Source: Chloroflexota bacterium (GTDB taxonomy: Bacteria > Chloroflexota > Anaerolineae > Promineifilales > Promineifilaceae). Taken from it: 5,805 nt of DNA. The notes under the pieces are model-generated. The model searched no databases. It was not told where the DNA came from and worked only from the letters and a program-made list of their open reading frames with translations. The stretch spans positions 224,235-230,039 of the forward strand of contig CP070688.1 of the NCBI GenBank assembly GCA_020353135.1. Reading direction: 5' to 3'. Each line of letters begins with the position of its first letter. Positions within the stretch are counted from its first letter, which is position 1. A program made the translations under genes and the position numbers. Shown one piece after another: positions 1 to 5,710 of the stretch.

Positions 1-219
1 ACTTGCCGAACGAGGGATGGCCAGCTGGGACTTTTGGATGGTTGGGAGTCAGCGGAACATGGGCCTGGATATTCCCCGAGGAATCGGTATCGATCATTGC
101 GATGTCACAAGCGTGGTACACTTGGAGTCCAGGAGATGCTTTTCAGAAACTGGTATACGACGAGATCAGTGGCTGAAGAGTTCAGCAGCTGACCACCCTT
201 AGCGCACTTCAGGCACCCG
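1..219. other. Unassigned left-edge region upstream of the regulator
   Basis: No gene can be supported here. On the + strand two frames are open from the window edge, one to a TGA at 190-192 and one to a TAG at 200-202. Neither translation resembles a family I recognise, and the ATG at 17 has no good Shine-Dalgarno. A small inverted repeat (ATTCC, 4-nt spacer, GGAAT) lies at 71-84. The regulator promoter should be in this stretch, but I see no convincing -35/-10 pair. It could include the tail of a gene that begins outside the window. Confidence 0.4.
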
Positions 220-2553
220 ATGAACGAAGTAGGCGAGCACCCATATGACCAACCCTGGTCAGACCGCGAGCTCGAGGTCGTTCGCCTTTTGGCCGAAGGT
301 CTGACCAATCGAGAAATCGCCGCTAGGATCTTCCTCAGCCCAGACCCAGTCAAGTGGTACAACAAGCAGATCTTCGACAAGCTGGACGTGCACAGCCGGA
401 CCCAGGCGGCCGCCAGGGCCCGGCAGATCGGACTGCTTGACGGCGACCAGCCGGCCAAATCCACGACCCTAACGTATGCCGCCCCGAAGCTGCCGGCTCA
501 ACTCACCTCCTTCGTCGGCCGGCAACGCGAGCTGGCCGAGGTGAAAGAGCTGCTGGAGACGGCCCGCCTGGTTACCCTCACCGGGCCGGGTGGTACCGGC
601 AAGACGCGCTTGTCCCTCCAGGTCGCCGGGTCCGTGTCCGGCCACTATGCCCACGGCGTGACCTTCGTCGGTCTGGCTTCGACAACGGACCCCGAACAGG
701 TCCCGGCCGCCATCGCCCGCGACCTTGGACTGAAAGAGCAGCCCGGCCAACCATTGCCGGAACTCCTGGCGCGCTACTTCAACGCCAAGCACGCTCTCCT
801 GGTGCTGGACAACTTCGAGCACGTGTTGCCGGCCGCCCCGTTGATTTCGTTCATGTTGGCGGCCGCGCCACAGCTGACCATCCTGGCCACCAGCCGCGAA
901 GTACTGAGCTTGAGCGGCGAGCACGAATACCCGGTTCCGCCGCTGTCCGTGCCCGATCCGGCCCATCCGGACACCGTGAACGATCTTACCAACTACGAGT
1001 CGGTAGCGACTTATGAGTCGGTAGCGCTTCTCCTGCAACGGGCTCGAGCGGCTAAGCCTGAATTCACGTTGACGATTGAGAATGCGCCCGTCGTGGCCGC
1101 CATTTGCGCCCGCCTCGACGGACTGCCGCTGGCCATTGAGCTGGCCGCCGTTCGGCTCAGGCTATTTAGCCCTGAACAACTGCTGGCCCGCCTGGACAGC
1201 CGGCTGGAGGCGCTGAAAGGTGGACCGCGCGACTTGCCGGCCCGCCAACGCACGCTGCGCGACACCATTGACTGGAGCTACCGGCTGTTGGAAGAGGATG
1301 AACGGCGTCTATTCTGGCGGCTTGGGGTATTCGTCGGCGGCAGAACCATTGATGCTGTCGAAACCATATGTACTCCCGGGCTTGCCATCGACCCCCTTGA
1401 CGGCCTCGAGTCCTTGCTGAACAAGAGCCTCATTTACCAGGAGGAAGGCCCGGGTGGCGTGCCGCGCTTCGTCATGTTGGAGACGATTCATGAATATGCC
1501 CGTGAGCGCTTGAATGAGAGCGGCGAAGTCCGATTGATGAGAGACAGGCACCTGGAATACTTCCTCGGACTGGCCGAGGAGATGGCCGCCGGTTACCGGC
1601 GCCAGGGTCAATTGCGCTTGCTGGCCAATACTGTTGCCGAGAAGGGCAATCTGCGAGCCTCTTTCGACTGGGCGATAGAAGCTGGGCAAATGGAGGCCGC
1701 GGCGCGCCTGATCTCATCGCTCAGCTACTTCTGGTACTACTATGACAGCCCGGTCGAAGGTTTCCGTTGGTTCCGACGCGTACTGCCGGAGATTTCCGCG
1801 CTGCCGGAAGCTTTCCGGCTAGCTTTGCTGTTGGGAGCTGGGCAGTTGGCTACAGTGAATGGCGATCTGGTTGAGTCCAGACGACTCTATCGAAACGCCT
1901 TGGTTTTGGCGCGGCAAGTGGGCGATCATCGTAGTGAGGCCTGGTCGCTATTGCTTATGGCCATAGATATCGGCCAAAAGCAGACCTTCTCGGCAAAATG
2001 GGGGCGGAGCGAACAGGCGCTCGCTATCTTCCAGGCTTCAGGCGACAAACCAGGCCAGGCCCAGGCCCTCAACATTCAGGGAGAACTGGCGAAGATGGCT
2101 GGCGACAATGAGCTGGCCCGTGAAAAGTATTTGGCCTCGCTGGCGGTGAGCCGTGAAACCGGCGAGACGATTCGCCAGATCATGCTCCAGGCCAACCTGT
2201 CAATGATCGCCTATAACGAGGCAGACTATCGTGAGGCGCGAGACCTCGCCAAATCTGCCCTCGTGTGGTTTCACCAATCAGGAATACGGCAAGGGGTTAT
2301 TGCTGACCTGTGGAACTTGGCTGGTCCCTTGAGCATCTTGGGACAGCCAACCAAGGCCGCCAAACTGTTAGGAGCCTCGGCCGCTTTGTTTGAAGAGATG
2401 GGCGCCGCCGAACAGCCGTCTGATTATGATCAATTGGCTTTATACACGGCCGAGGTACGGTCCCGACTAGGAGAGGCAGATTTTGAGGCCGCCTGGAGCG
2501 AGGGCCAGGCCATGACCCTGGAACAGGCCGTAGCCTATGCCCTGGACGACTAG
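220..2553 (+). CDS. LuxR-type HTH / NB-ARC-like ATPase / TPR transcriptional regulator
   Basis: A 777-aa predicted cytoplasmic regulator of the large ATP-dependent signal-transduction type (MalT/AfsR-like logic, but with the DNA-binding domain at the N terminus). Residues about 12-72 form a LuxR/FixJ HTH (SDRELEVVRLLAEGLTNREIA, then VKWYNKQIFDKLDVHSR). A linker (LPAQLTSFVGRQRELAEV, about 91-108) leads into a STAND/NB-ARC NTPase. Its P-loop is GPGGTGKTR (122-130), Walker B is LLVLDNFEHV (193-202), the sensor-like motif is ILATSREVL (221-229) and the GLPLAIELAA motif is at 301-310. A winged-helix-like segment covers about 345-435. TPR-type helices fill about 440-720, and the C terminus has the family's closing motif (FEAAWSEGQAMTLEQAVAYAL). 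ATG 220 is the only usable start, because an in-frame TGA lies at 190-192 and no other start codon intervenes; the RBS is weak (AGG at 211-213). By family knowledge such proteins use nucleotide binding and a TPR-sensed ligand to control transcription. The inducer and targets are unknown. Oddities are a Pro in the HTH and an in-frame 18-bp duplication, noted separately. Confidence 0.93.
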   Translation: MNEVGEHPYDQPWSDRELEVVRLLAEGLTNREIAARIFLSPDPVKWYNKQIFDKLDVHSRTQAAARARQIGLLDGDQPAKSTTLTYAAPKLPAQLTSFVGRQRELAEVKELLETARLVTLTGPGGTGKTRLSLQVAGSVSGHYAHGVTFVGLASTTDPEQVPAAIARDLGLKEQPGQPLPELLARYFNAKHALLVLDNFEHVLPAAPLISFMLAAAPQLTILATSREVLSLSGEHEYPVPPLSVPDPAHPDTVNDLTNYESVATYESVALLLQRARAAKPEFTLTIENAPVVAAICARLDGLPLAIELAAVRLRLFSPEQLLARLDSRLEALKGGPRDLPARQRTLRDTIDWSYRLLEEDERRLFWRLGVFVGGRTIDAVETICTPGLAIDPLDGLESLLNKSLIYQEEGPGGVPRFVMLETIHEYARERLNESGEVRLMRDRHLEYFLGLAEEMAAGYRRQGQLRLLANTVAEKGNLRASFDWAIEAGQMEAAARLISSLSYFWYYYDSPVEGFRWFRRVLPEISALPEAFRLALLLGAGQLATVNGDLVESRRLYRNALVLARQVGDHRSEAWSLLLMAIDIGQKQTFSAKWGRSEQALAIFQASGDKPGQAQALNIQGELAKMAGDNELAREKYLASLAVSRETGETIRQIMLQANLSMIAYNEADYREARDLAKSALVWFHQSGIRQGVIADLWNLAGPLSILGQPTKAAKLLGASAALFEEMGAAEQPSDYDQLALYTAEVRSRLGEADFEAAWSEGQAMTLEQAVAYALDD
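994..1029 (+). repeat. 18-bp in-frame tandem duplication inside the regulator
   Basis: Two adjacent 18-bp copies (994-1011 and 1012-1029) encode YESVAT followed by YESVAL, residues 259-270. They differ at only a few bases, mainly in the first and last codons. The duplication sits between the sensor-like motif and the GLPLA motif of the NTPase. By family knowledge this position normally carries a single YEAVxLF-like segment at the start of a helix. The extra six residues keep the frame and probably lengthen the loop before that helix. Confidence 0.8.
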
Positions 2554-2555
2554 CG

Positions 2556-2604
2556 ACCGGCCGCTAGCAACCAACTACCAGCCCCCAGCCCCTAACCCCC
2601 AATC
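2556..2604. repeat. Degenerate C-rich heptamer array at the convergent gene ends
   Basis: Seven consecutive 7-bp units read by eye from 2556: units such as accggcc (2556-2562), accagcc (2577-2583), cccagcc (2584-2590) and cccaatc (2598-2604). The array starts two bases after the regulator's stop codon. It runs through the stop codon (2592-2594) and the last codons of the opposing 64-aa gene, so the repeat supplies part of that protein's C terminus. Units accggcc, accagcc and cccaatc recur at 5606-5640. The function is unknown. I see no hairpin with a T-tract here, so it is not an obvious intrinsic terminator. Confidence 0.6.
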
Positions 2605-2786
2605 GCCGGTAACGGTATCCGGCCGCTCCCCAGCAGAAAGATGAACACCACCAACGCCAGGGCGCCCAGCACCTTGACCCACAGCGGCAGCGACTTCCAG
2701 ATGCCGAACGTCAGAACCAGGATGATCCCCAGTCCGACGCCGACGACCATGGCAATGGCGGGCAGAGACCAGTTGAAGTCATCCAT
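2592..2786 (-). CDS. Small two-TM membrane protein, 64 aa, unknown function
   Basis: I do not recognise a family. The predicted 64-aa protein has a short acidic N terminus (MDDFNW), a hydrophobic segment at about residues 9-29, a short loop with K31 and K38, a second hydrophobic segment at about 36-53, and a short tail ending in IGG. It is most likely an integral inner-membrane hairpin protein. The start is placed at ATG 2786 because GGAG (2795-2798) lies 8 nt upstream. Starts seven or eight residues further upstream (ATG 2804, TTG 2807) have no Shine-Dalgarno. The gene converges on the regulator with 38 bp between stop codons, and its own stop lies in a heptamer array. A terminator at 2949-2985 separates it from the next minus-strand gene, so it probably has its own promoter within 2787-2948. 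Membrane topology and RBS support coding; short length keeps confidence moderate. Confidence 0.62.
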   Translation of the reverse strand: MDDFNWSLPAIAMVVGVGLGIILVLTFGIWKSLPLWVKVLGALALVVFIFLLGSGRIPLPAIGG

Positions 2787-2794
2787 AACATACG

Positions 2795-2798
2795 CTCC
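2795..2798 (-). promoter_or_regulatory. Ribosome binding site deciding the start of the 64-aa gene
   Basis: GGAG on the minus strand, 8 nt before ATG 2786. The upstream alternatives (ATG 2804, TTG 2807) have no comparable motif, so this site favours the shorter 64-aa product. Confidence 0.6.
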
Positions 2799-2839
2799 GG
2801 GCATCAAAGCCGGCTACGAGCCGAATCCTGGTTCCAAAC

Positions 2840-2845
2840 ATCATA
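2840..2845 (-). promoter_or_regulatory. Possible -10 element for the 64-aa membrane protein gene
   Basis: TATGAT on the minus strand (5 of 6 matches to TATAAT) would place a transcription start near 2833, about 47 nt before ATG 2786. No good -35 hexamer lies 16-18 bp upstream; a palindrome at 2869-2884 sits just beyond where the -35 would be. That arrangement would fit an activator-dependent promoter, but this is inference from position only. Confidence 0.25.
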
Positions 2846-2868
2846 CACCGTCACCGGCCGCGTCGATA

Positions 2869-2884
2869 CATGACCTTGGTCATG
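2869..2884. promoter_or_regulatory. Perfect 16-bp palindrome, candidate operator
   Basis: CATGACC, a TT spacer and GGTCATG form a perfect inverted repeat with 7-bp arms, about 83 bp upstream of ATG 2786. The near-absent loop makes it a poor RNA hairpin and a better dimer-binding DNA site. It lies immediately upstream of the expected -35 region of the candidate promoter at 2840-2845. The binding protein is unknown. Confidence 0.35.
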
Positions 2885-2896
2885 GACGGCGGTTTC

Positions 2897-2915
2897 TTCG
2901 ATTTTCAATATCGAA
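2897..2915. promoter_or_regulatory. AT-rich inverted repeat, second candidate operator
   Basis: TTCGAT and ATCGAA arms of 6 bp flank a 7-bp AT-rich centre. It lies 12 bp from the palindrome at 2869-2884, in the same gap upstream of the 64-aa gene. The AT-rich centre contrasts with the GC-rich surroundings. This is a pattern observation only; a function as a regulatory site is inferred. Confidence 0.28.
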
Positions 2916-2948
2916 CCGAGAAGTGGGCTAGGCTGGCTGCCTGGACGG

Positions 2949-2985
2949 CAAAGAAAAAGCAGCAGGATTCACGAATCCTGCCGCT
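2949..2985 (-). terminator. Rho-independent terminator for the 75-aa membrane protein gene
   Basis: Read on the minus strand, a 13-bp stem forms between 2973-2985 and 2958-2970. Its core is the perfect 9-bp pair GCAGGATTC/GAATCCTGC, extended by one G-U pair and three more pairs, with a 2-nt gap that in practice opens to a 4-nt loop. It is followed directly by a T-rich tail (TTTTCTTTG, complement of 2949-2957). It lies about 49 bp beyond the stop of the 3034-3261 gene and upstream of the 2592-2786 gene, so it should separate their transcripts. On the + strand there is no T-tract after the stem. Confidence 0.8.
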
Positions 2986-3033
2986 CTTATTGCGCCTACG
3001 CTCCGAGGTGTGGGTATGTGCAAAGGCTACACG

Positions 3034-3261
3034 CTAGTAGCGACGCGTCGACGATCGACGCCTTGGCGAACGAAACTTTCTGGTTTTTGGTCTCGATCGC
3101 TTTATCAAGAAGAGAGCTACGCAAAAGGCCAGTGCTACCCAGTATGCGCCAGACACGACCCCGGCCGCCGCCTCTGCGCCAGAGGCGATCGCTACGCCTG
3201 CCAGCACCAGCACGACGGCTAGCGATAGATAAACTCCTACTGTTCCTGCTAACTTAATCAT
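3034..3261 (-). CDS. Small two-TM membrane protein with basic tail, 75 aa
   Basis: I do not recognise a family. The predicted 75-aa protein has two hydrophobic segments (about residues 5-26 and 34-53) joined by a short loop with one Glu (E30). A strongly basic tail (54-75) carries twelve Lys/Arg, including RSPRRR. By the positive-inside rule both ends should face the cytoplasm. The basic tail could contact nucleic acid, acidic lipid or a protein partner, but that is speculation. The start is placed at ATG 3261 because GGAG (3268-3271) lies 6 nt upstream; an in-frame ATG at 3273 would make it 79 aa but lies above that RBS. An intrinsic terminator follows at 2949-2985, which supports a real minus-strand transcription unit. 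The last codons overlap a GC-rich inverted repeat (3045-3061, arms GCGTCGA/TCGACGC), so the tail may have been altered by a repeat or frameshift. Plus-strand frames over the same bases look like shadows. Confidence 0.62.
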   Translation of the reverse strand: MIKLAGTVGVYLSLAVVLVLAGVAIASGAEAAAGVVSGAYWVALAFCVALFLIKRSRPKTRKFRSPRRRSSTRRY

Positions 3262-3267
3262 TCTTGT

Positions 3268-3271
3268 CTCC
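3268..3271 (-). promoter_or_regulatory. Ribosome binding site deciding the start of the 75-aa gene
   Basis: GGAG on the minus strand with 6-nt spacing to ATG 3261. The upstream in-frame ATG at 3273 overlaps this motif, so the motif can only serve the downstream start. Confidence 0.6.
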
Positions 3272-3516
3272 ATGTTGATGTAATGAATGCGTCGATGATG
3301 GGAAACAAGGGGGCGGTTGTCGCCTTCCTCCTGTTCTAGCCAGATTGCTCTTGCCGATTTCTGTACCGGCTAAAACGCTTCACGTCGCTCTGTAAGCGGT
3401 TGTATTTTCCCGCTTTCGCTATCCGGCCGCTTCTGCAACTACAGAGAAGCTAGCGTCGACAGAAGTACTTAAATATCTCTTAAGATTTGGCTGGCTGCTT
3501 TAGTTTTCATCCCAGG

Positions 3517-4077
3517 CTAGTAGTAGGCCTCGATCCCAAAGCCGAATTGCTTGTCCTGCTCGCTCTTCTTGACAAGGTTGGCCAGTCGCTTCTCAAACTC
3601 CCCCGGCCGGTCCCGGGCCGTTTCCACGTAGGCGACCCGGATGCGCCTATAGGAGCCCGAGTACGTCTGGAAATTCTGCCACGCTATCCCGTTAGACTGC
3701 AGCGCAGCCATGATGTCGGCCGGATATTCAAACTCACGCTCCAGCAAATCGCCCAACCCAACTTGCACTTCGGGCATGACCTTGCCTTGCCCCACGAGTC
3801 GTCTCAGCCGCTCGATATTCGTCTGCGAGTAATTGCTCCTGGCTCTCCGAGGCGAGAAACGCTGGGCCGAACGCGGCTCATCCAGCTTCTTGATGATGCT
3901 GTCGATCCAACCGAAACATAGCGCCTCTTCGACGGCTGTGTTGTAGGGTATCCGCGGTTTGCCCGATTCTTTTCGGTAATAAACAAGCCAAATCTCCGCC
4001 TCGCTCTGGTAGTGCTCGGCCAGCCACGCCCGCCAGGCCTCGCGACTGGTCACGTAAAGCGTTTTGCCTATCTCCAT
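3517..4077 (-). CDS. YdeI/OmpD-associated (OmdA) family protein
   Basis: A 186-aa soluble protein that I recognise as the YdeI/OmpD-associated family (COG4430, often labelled bacteriocin-protection). The numbering below starts at ATG 4077. The N-terminal half has the family opening TLYVTSREAWRAWLAEH, then IWLVYYRKESGKP, the signature VEEALCFGWIDSIIKKLDE (about residues 49-67), and QRFSPRRARSNYSQTNIERL (about 72-91). The C-terminal half (about 113-175) fits the OmdA domain: FEYPADIMAALQ, a SYRRIRVAY segment and EFEKRLANLVK, ending QFGFGIEAYY. Length is normal for the family and no key segment is missing. The biochemical role of the family is not firmly established; a link to envelope stress or bacteriocin resistance comes from its name and is not shown here. 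The start at ATG 4077 is preferred over 4083 because AAGGG (4084-4088) is 6 nt from 4077 but touches 4083. It lies 130 bp downstream of the cyclase gene on the same strand, with a possible promoter in between. Confidence 0.9.
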   Translation of the reverse strand: MEIGKTLYVTSREAWRAWLAEHYQSEAEIWLVYYRKESGKPRIPYNTAVEEALCFGWIDSIIKKLDEPRSAQRFSPRRARSNYSQTNIERLRRLVGQGKVMPEVQVGLGDLLEREFEYPADIMAALQSNGIAWQNFQTYSGSYRRIRVAYVETARDRPGEFEKRLANLVKKSEQDKQFGFGIEAYY

Positions 4078-4083
4078 TCCCAT

Positions 4084-4088
4084 CCCTT
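4084..4088 (-). promoter_or_regulatory. Ribosome binding site deciding the YdeI-family start
   Basis: AAGGG on the minus strand ends 6 nt before ATG 4077 but directly abuts ATG 4083. Normal spacing therefore selects 4077, which removes the two leading residues (MG) of the longer reading. Confidence 0.5.
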
Positions 4089-4106
4089 GCAGTATTCAGT
4101 TCATGT

Positions 4107-4137
4107 ATTATGTCAATCTATCGCGACAAACGTTCAA
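4107..4137 (-). promoter_or_regulatory. Possible promoter for the YdeI-family gene
   Basis: On the minus strand, TTGAAC (4132-4137) and CATAAT (4107-4112, 5 of 6 matches to TATAAT) could serve as -35 and -10, with a rather long 19-bp spacer. A perfect TTGACA also occurs at 4111-4116, but no good -10 follows it. Transcription from the first pair would start near 4100, giving a leader of about 23 nt. Weak evidence overall. Confidence 0.3.
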
Positions 4138-4166
4138 CCGTGTGAAGCGGCATATGTTTTCTCTGT

Positions 4167-4208
4167 CCACTGACCACCGATCACCGTTCACTGTTCGCCA
4201 CCGGTCAC
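4167..4208. repeat. Degenerate heptamer array at the 3' end of the cyclase gene
   Basis: Six 7-bp units by eye. The first four are closely related: ccactga (4167-4173), ccaccga (4174-4180), tcaccgt (4181-4187) and tcactgt (4188-4194). The last two are more diverged and reach 4208, the first base of the cyclase stop triplet (4208-4210). On the transcribed minus strand it is a GGTGA/AGTGA-rich stretch immediately after the stop codon. There is no T-tract, so it is not a classic terminator. Confidence 0.55.
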
Positions 4209-5401
4209 TATCTACGGCCGGTCAGGAACCAGGTTTCCATATCGTCCTTACCCTTGACCGCTATTCGGCCCCTGGGTATGCACTCGAATTCTTCCTTGAG
4301 CAAATCATAGGCCCCCTGAGCCAGTTGCACCCTGCCCGCTTCCCCGTGAGATTCCATTCTGCTGGCCGTATTAACCGTATCGCCATACAGATCATAATGG
4401 AACTTAGACTGGCCGATGACCCCGGCCACCAGCGGCCCAGAGTTGATGCCCACCCGGAATTCAAGACGCTTGCCATTCCGCGCCGGCACCTCCTTTAACT
4501 GTTGGATCATATCCAGTGCCAAATTGCCTATCGCCTCGGCGTGGTCCGGAGTGGGAACCGGTACCCCAGAGGCGACCATGTAATTATCGCCTATCGTCCG
4601 TATCTTCTCCAGGCCGTATTTCTCAACCAGGCCGTCAAACATCGTGAACACTTCGTTGAGCCAATCGACCGCTTCTTCTGGCGTCAGGTCGGAGAATAGC
4701 GGCGTCGACCCGACGATGTCGGCGAACAGCACGCTGGCCGACTCATAATGCTCGGCCACTGACATCTGGCCGCCTTTCAGGATGGGAGCGATCTCTTTGG
4801 GCAAGACGTTCAGCAGCAGTCTGTTCGCTTTTTCTCGTTCGTTGAGGGCGCTGGTCACGAAGTAGCCGGCAAAAATAAACATCACCGCCGAGGCGAAGGT
4901 CAGATTCATGAAGAGCAAGATCAGTCTGGTGCTCTCCGGCACCAATTGACCATTACTGGCGAAGAAGTCGTTGAAGATGAAGGTGATGGCCAGATTCACT
5001 AAGAAGACCATGACCCAAATGATAGATTGCCGGACCGAGAAAAACATCATTGAGATGATCGGTCCCAGGAAGGCCCACACGATAACCAATCCAGAGGCGT
5101 ATACCCCGCCGACGCTCCACTGTATGAAAGTCGGCACGTAGATAATGCAGATGATCTGAGCGTAGATGGCAAAATAGTGGTTCTTGGTGAAATGGGAGAC
5201 GATGAGTGCGAGGCCAACAATGACGACAAAGGAAAAAGGCAGCAGAGTGATCAATCCGAAGCCAAAAACCACGTAGTACATCAAAGTCCAGATCACGCCC
5301 GCCAGGCAGCATGCGCCCGCCACCAGAAAGATGGCGAACTTCTCCACCCTGGTTTCGTCCGTATCTGACGGATCGTAAGCAAAAAAAGTTTGGATGTTCA
5401 T
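4208..5401 (-). CDS. Membrane-anchored class III adenylate/guanylate cyclase
   Basis: A 397-aa enzyme predicted to make cAMP (or cGMP) from the matching nucleoside triphosphate at the inner face of the membrane. The N-terminal half holds six hydrophobic segments (about 21-41, 46-69, 76-94, 101-121, 126-146, 159-181) with QWSVGG (94-99) and SGLVIVWAFLGP (103-114). This layout recurs in bacterial membrane cyclases; its ligand is unknown. A helical linker (about 187-210, NEREKANRLLLNVLPKEIA) leads to the catalytic domain. Metal-binding Asp are D228 (LFADIVGST) and D272 (TIGDNYM); transition-state residues are N344 and R348 (YGDTVNTASRM). The substrate-selecting pair is R268 and D337, where adenylate cyclases usually have Lys and Asp; D337 argues for ATP. 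ATG 5401 is the only in-frame start after an upstream TAG. Its GGGAG (5414-5418) is 12 nt away, rather far. No partner effector is seen nearby. It is transcribed away from the gene starting at 5768. Confidence 0.95.
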   Translation of the reverse strand: MNIQTFFAYDPSDTDETRVEKFAIFLVAGACCLAGVIWTLMYYVVFGFGLITLLPFSFVVIVGLALIVSHFTKNHYFAIYAQIICIIYVPTFIQWSVGGVYASGLVIVWAFLGPIISMMFFSVRQSIIWVMVFLVNLAITFIFNDFFASNGQLVPESTRLILLFMNLTFASAVMFIFAGYFVTSALNEREKANRLLLNVLPKEIAPILKGGQMSVAEHYESASVLFADIVGSTPLFSDLTPEEAVDWLNEVFTMFDGLVEKYGLEKIRTIGDNYMVASGVPVPTPDHAEAIGNLALDMIQQLKEVPARNGKRLEFRVGINSGPLVAGVIGQSKFHYDLYGDTVNTASRMESHGEAGRVQLAQGAYDLLKEEFECIPRGRIAVKGKDDMETWFLTGRR

Positions 5402-5436
5402 GGTGACGACGATCTCCCGGGCACATACCTGAGCTG

Positions 5437-5464
5437 GCTAAAGGGATTGGCTGTGGGACGTCAA
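5437..5464 (-). promoter_or_regulatory. Weak candidate promoter for the cyclase gene
   Basis: On the minus strand TTGACG (5459-5464, 5 of 6 to the -35 consensus) is followed after 16 bp by TTTAGC (5437-5442, only 3 of 6 to the -10). A start near 5430 would give a leader of about 29 nt. The poor -10 keeps this tentative. Confidence 0.22.
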
Positions 5465-5598
5465 CGGTTTCGATGTGGGCTGCACTGTGCTAACGGCTAT
5501 GGTACCATCCGCAATCCGCCAAGTCCACAAACCCGTCTACTCGTCCGTCCCTCCGTTCCACTCCCTTTCGCGTCAGCCCTCATTCTCAGAAAGCACGC

Positions 5599-5640
5599 AC
5601 CAGCGACCGGCCACCAGCTACCAGCCCCCGGTCCCCAATC
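5599..5640. repeat. C-rich heptamer array related to 2556-2604
   Basis: Six 7-bp units by eye, including accagcg (5599-5605), accggcc (5606-5612), accagcc (5620-5626) and cccaatc (5634-5640). An 11-bp string (AGCGACCGGCC, 5602-5612) and a 12-bp string (CTACCAGCCCCC, 5618-5629) match exactly at 2552-2562 and 2575-2586, which marks the two loci as copies of one repeat family. Flanking sequence from about 5529 (for example gtccgtc, cctccgt) looks like more degraded heptamers. Confidence 0.6.
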
Positions 5641-5710
5641 CCCACACAACCCACAAATTCCATACACATTCCCTACACAATCCCCTGCTATCCTTCCAGC
5701 AACTTAGAAA

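Noticed and set aside
17..202. Possible 61-aa + strand gene at the left edge
   Set aside because: Two frames are open here by chance, there is no good ribosome binding site, and the translation matches no pattern I recognise.
105..464. 119-aa minus-strand open frame over the regulator's HTH
   Set aside because: It is antisense to a well-supported HTH domain and has no family features.
469..1038. 189-aa minus-strand open frame antisense to the regulator
   Set aside because: It lies wholly within the clearly coding NTPase domain and is Gln/Gly/Arg-rich, as expected for an antisense shadow of GC-rich coding DNA.
2556..2604. C-rich repeats as a CRISPR array or integron site
   Set aside because: The units are only 7 bp with no spacers, and there are no cas or integrase genes in the window.
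3018..3257. 79-aa + strand frame over the 75-aa membrane protein gene
   Set aside because: The translation is Pro/Arg-rich without domains, while the minus strand gives a two-TM protein with an RBS and a downstream terminator.
3396..3418. AAGCGG/CCGCTT hairpin between the YdeI-family gene and the 75-aa gene
   Set aside because: It has only a 6-bp stem with a 10-nt loop and no T-tract on either strand, so I do not call it a terminator.
3487..3921. 144-aa + strand frame over the YdeI-family gene
   Set aside because: It is antisense to a recognised family; the YdeI signature motifs settle the strand.
4064..4498. 144-aa + strand frame over the cyclase 3' end and the gap
   Set aside because: It overlaps the catalytic domain of the cyclase on the opposite strand and a heptamer array; the composition is not protein-like.
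5499..5508. 10-bp palindrome ATGGTACCAT in the divergent region
   Set aside because: It is short and isolated, with no aligned promoter elements; chance occurrence is likely.
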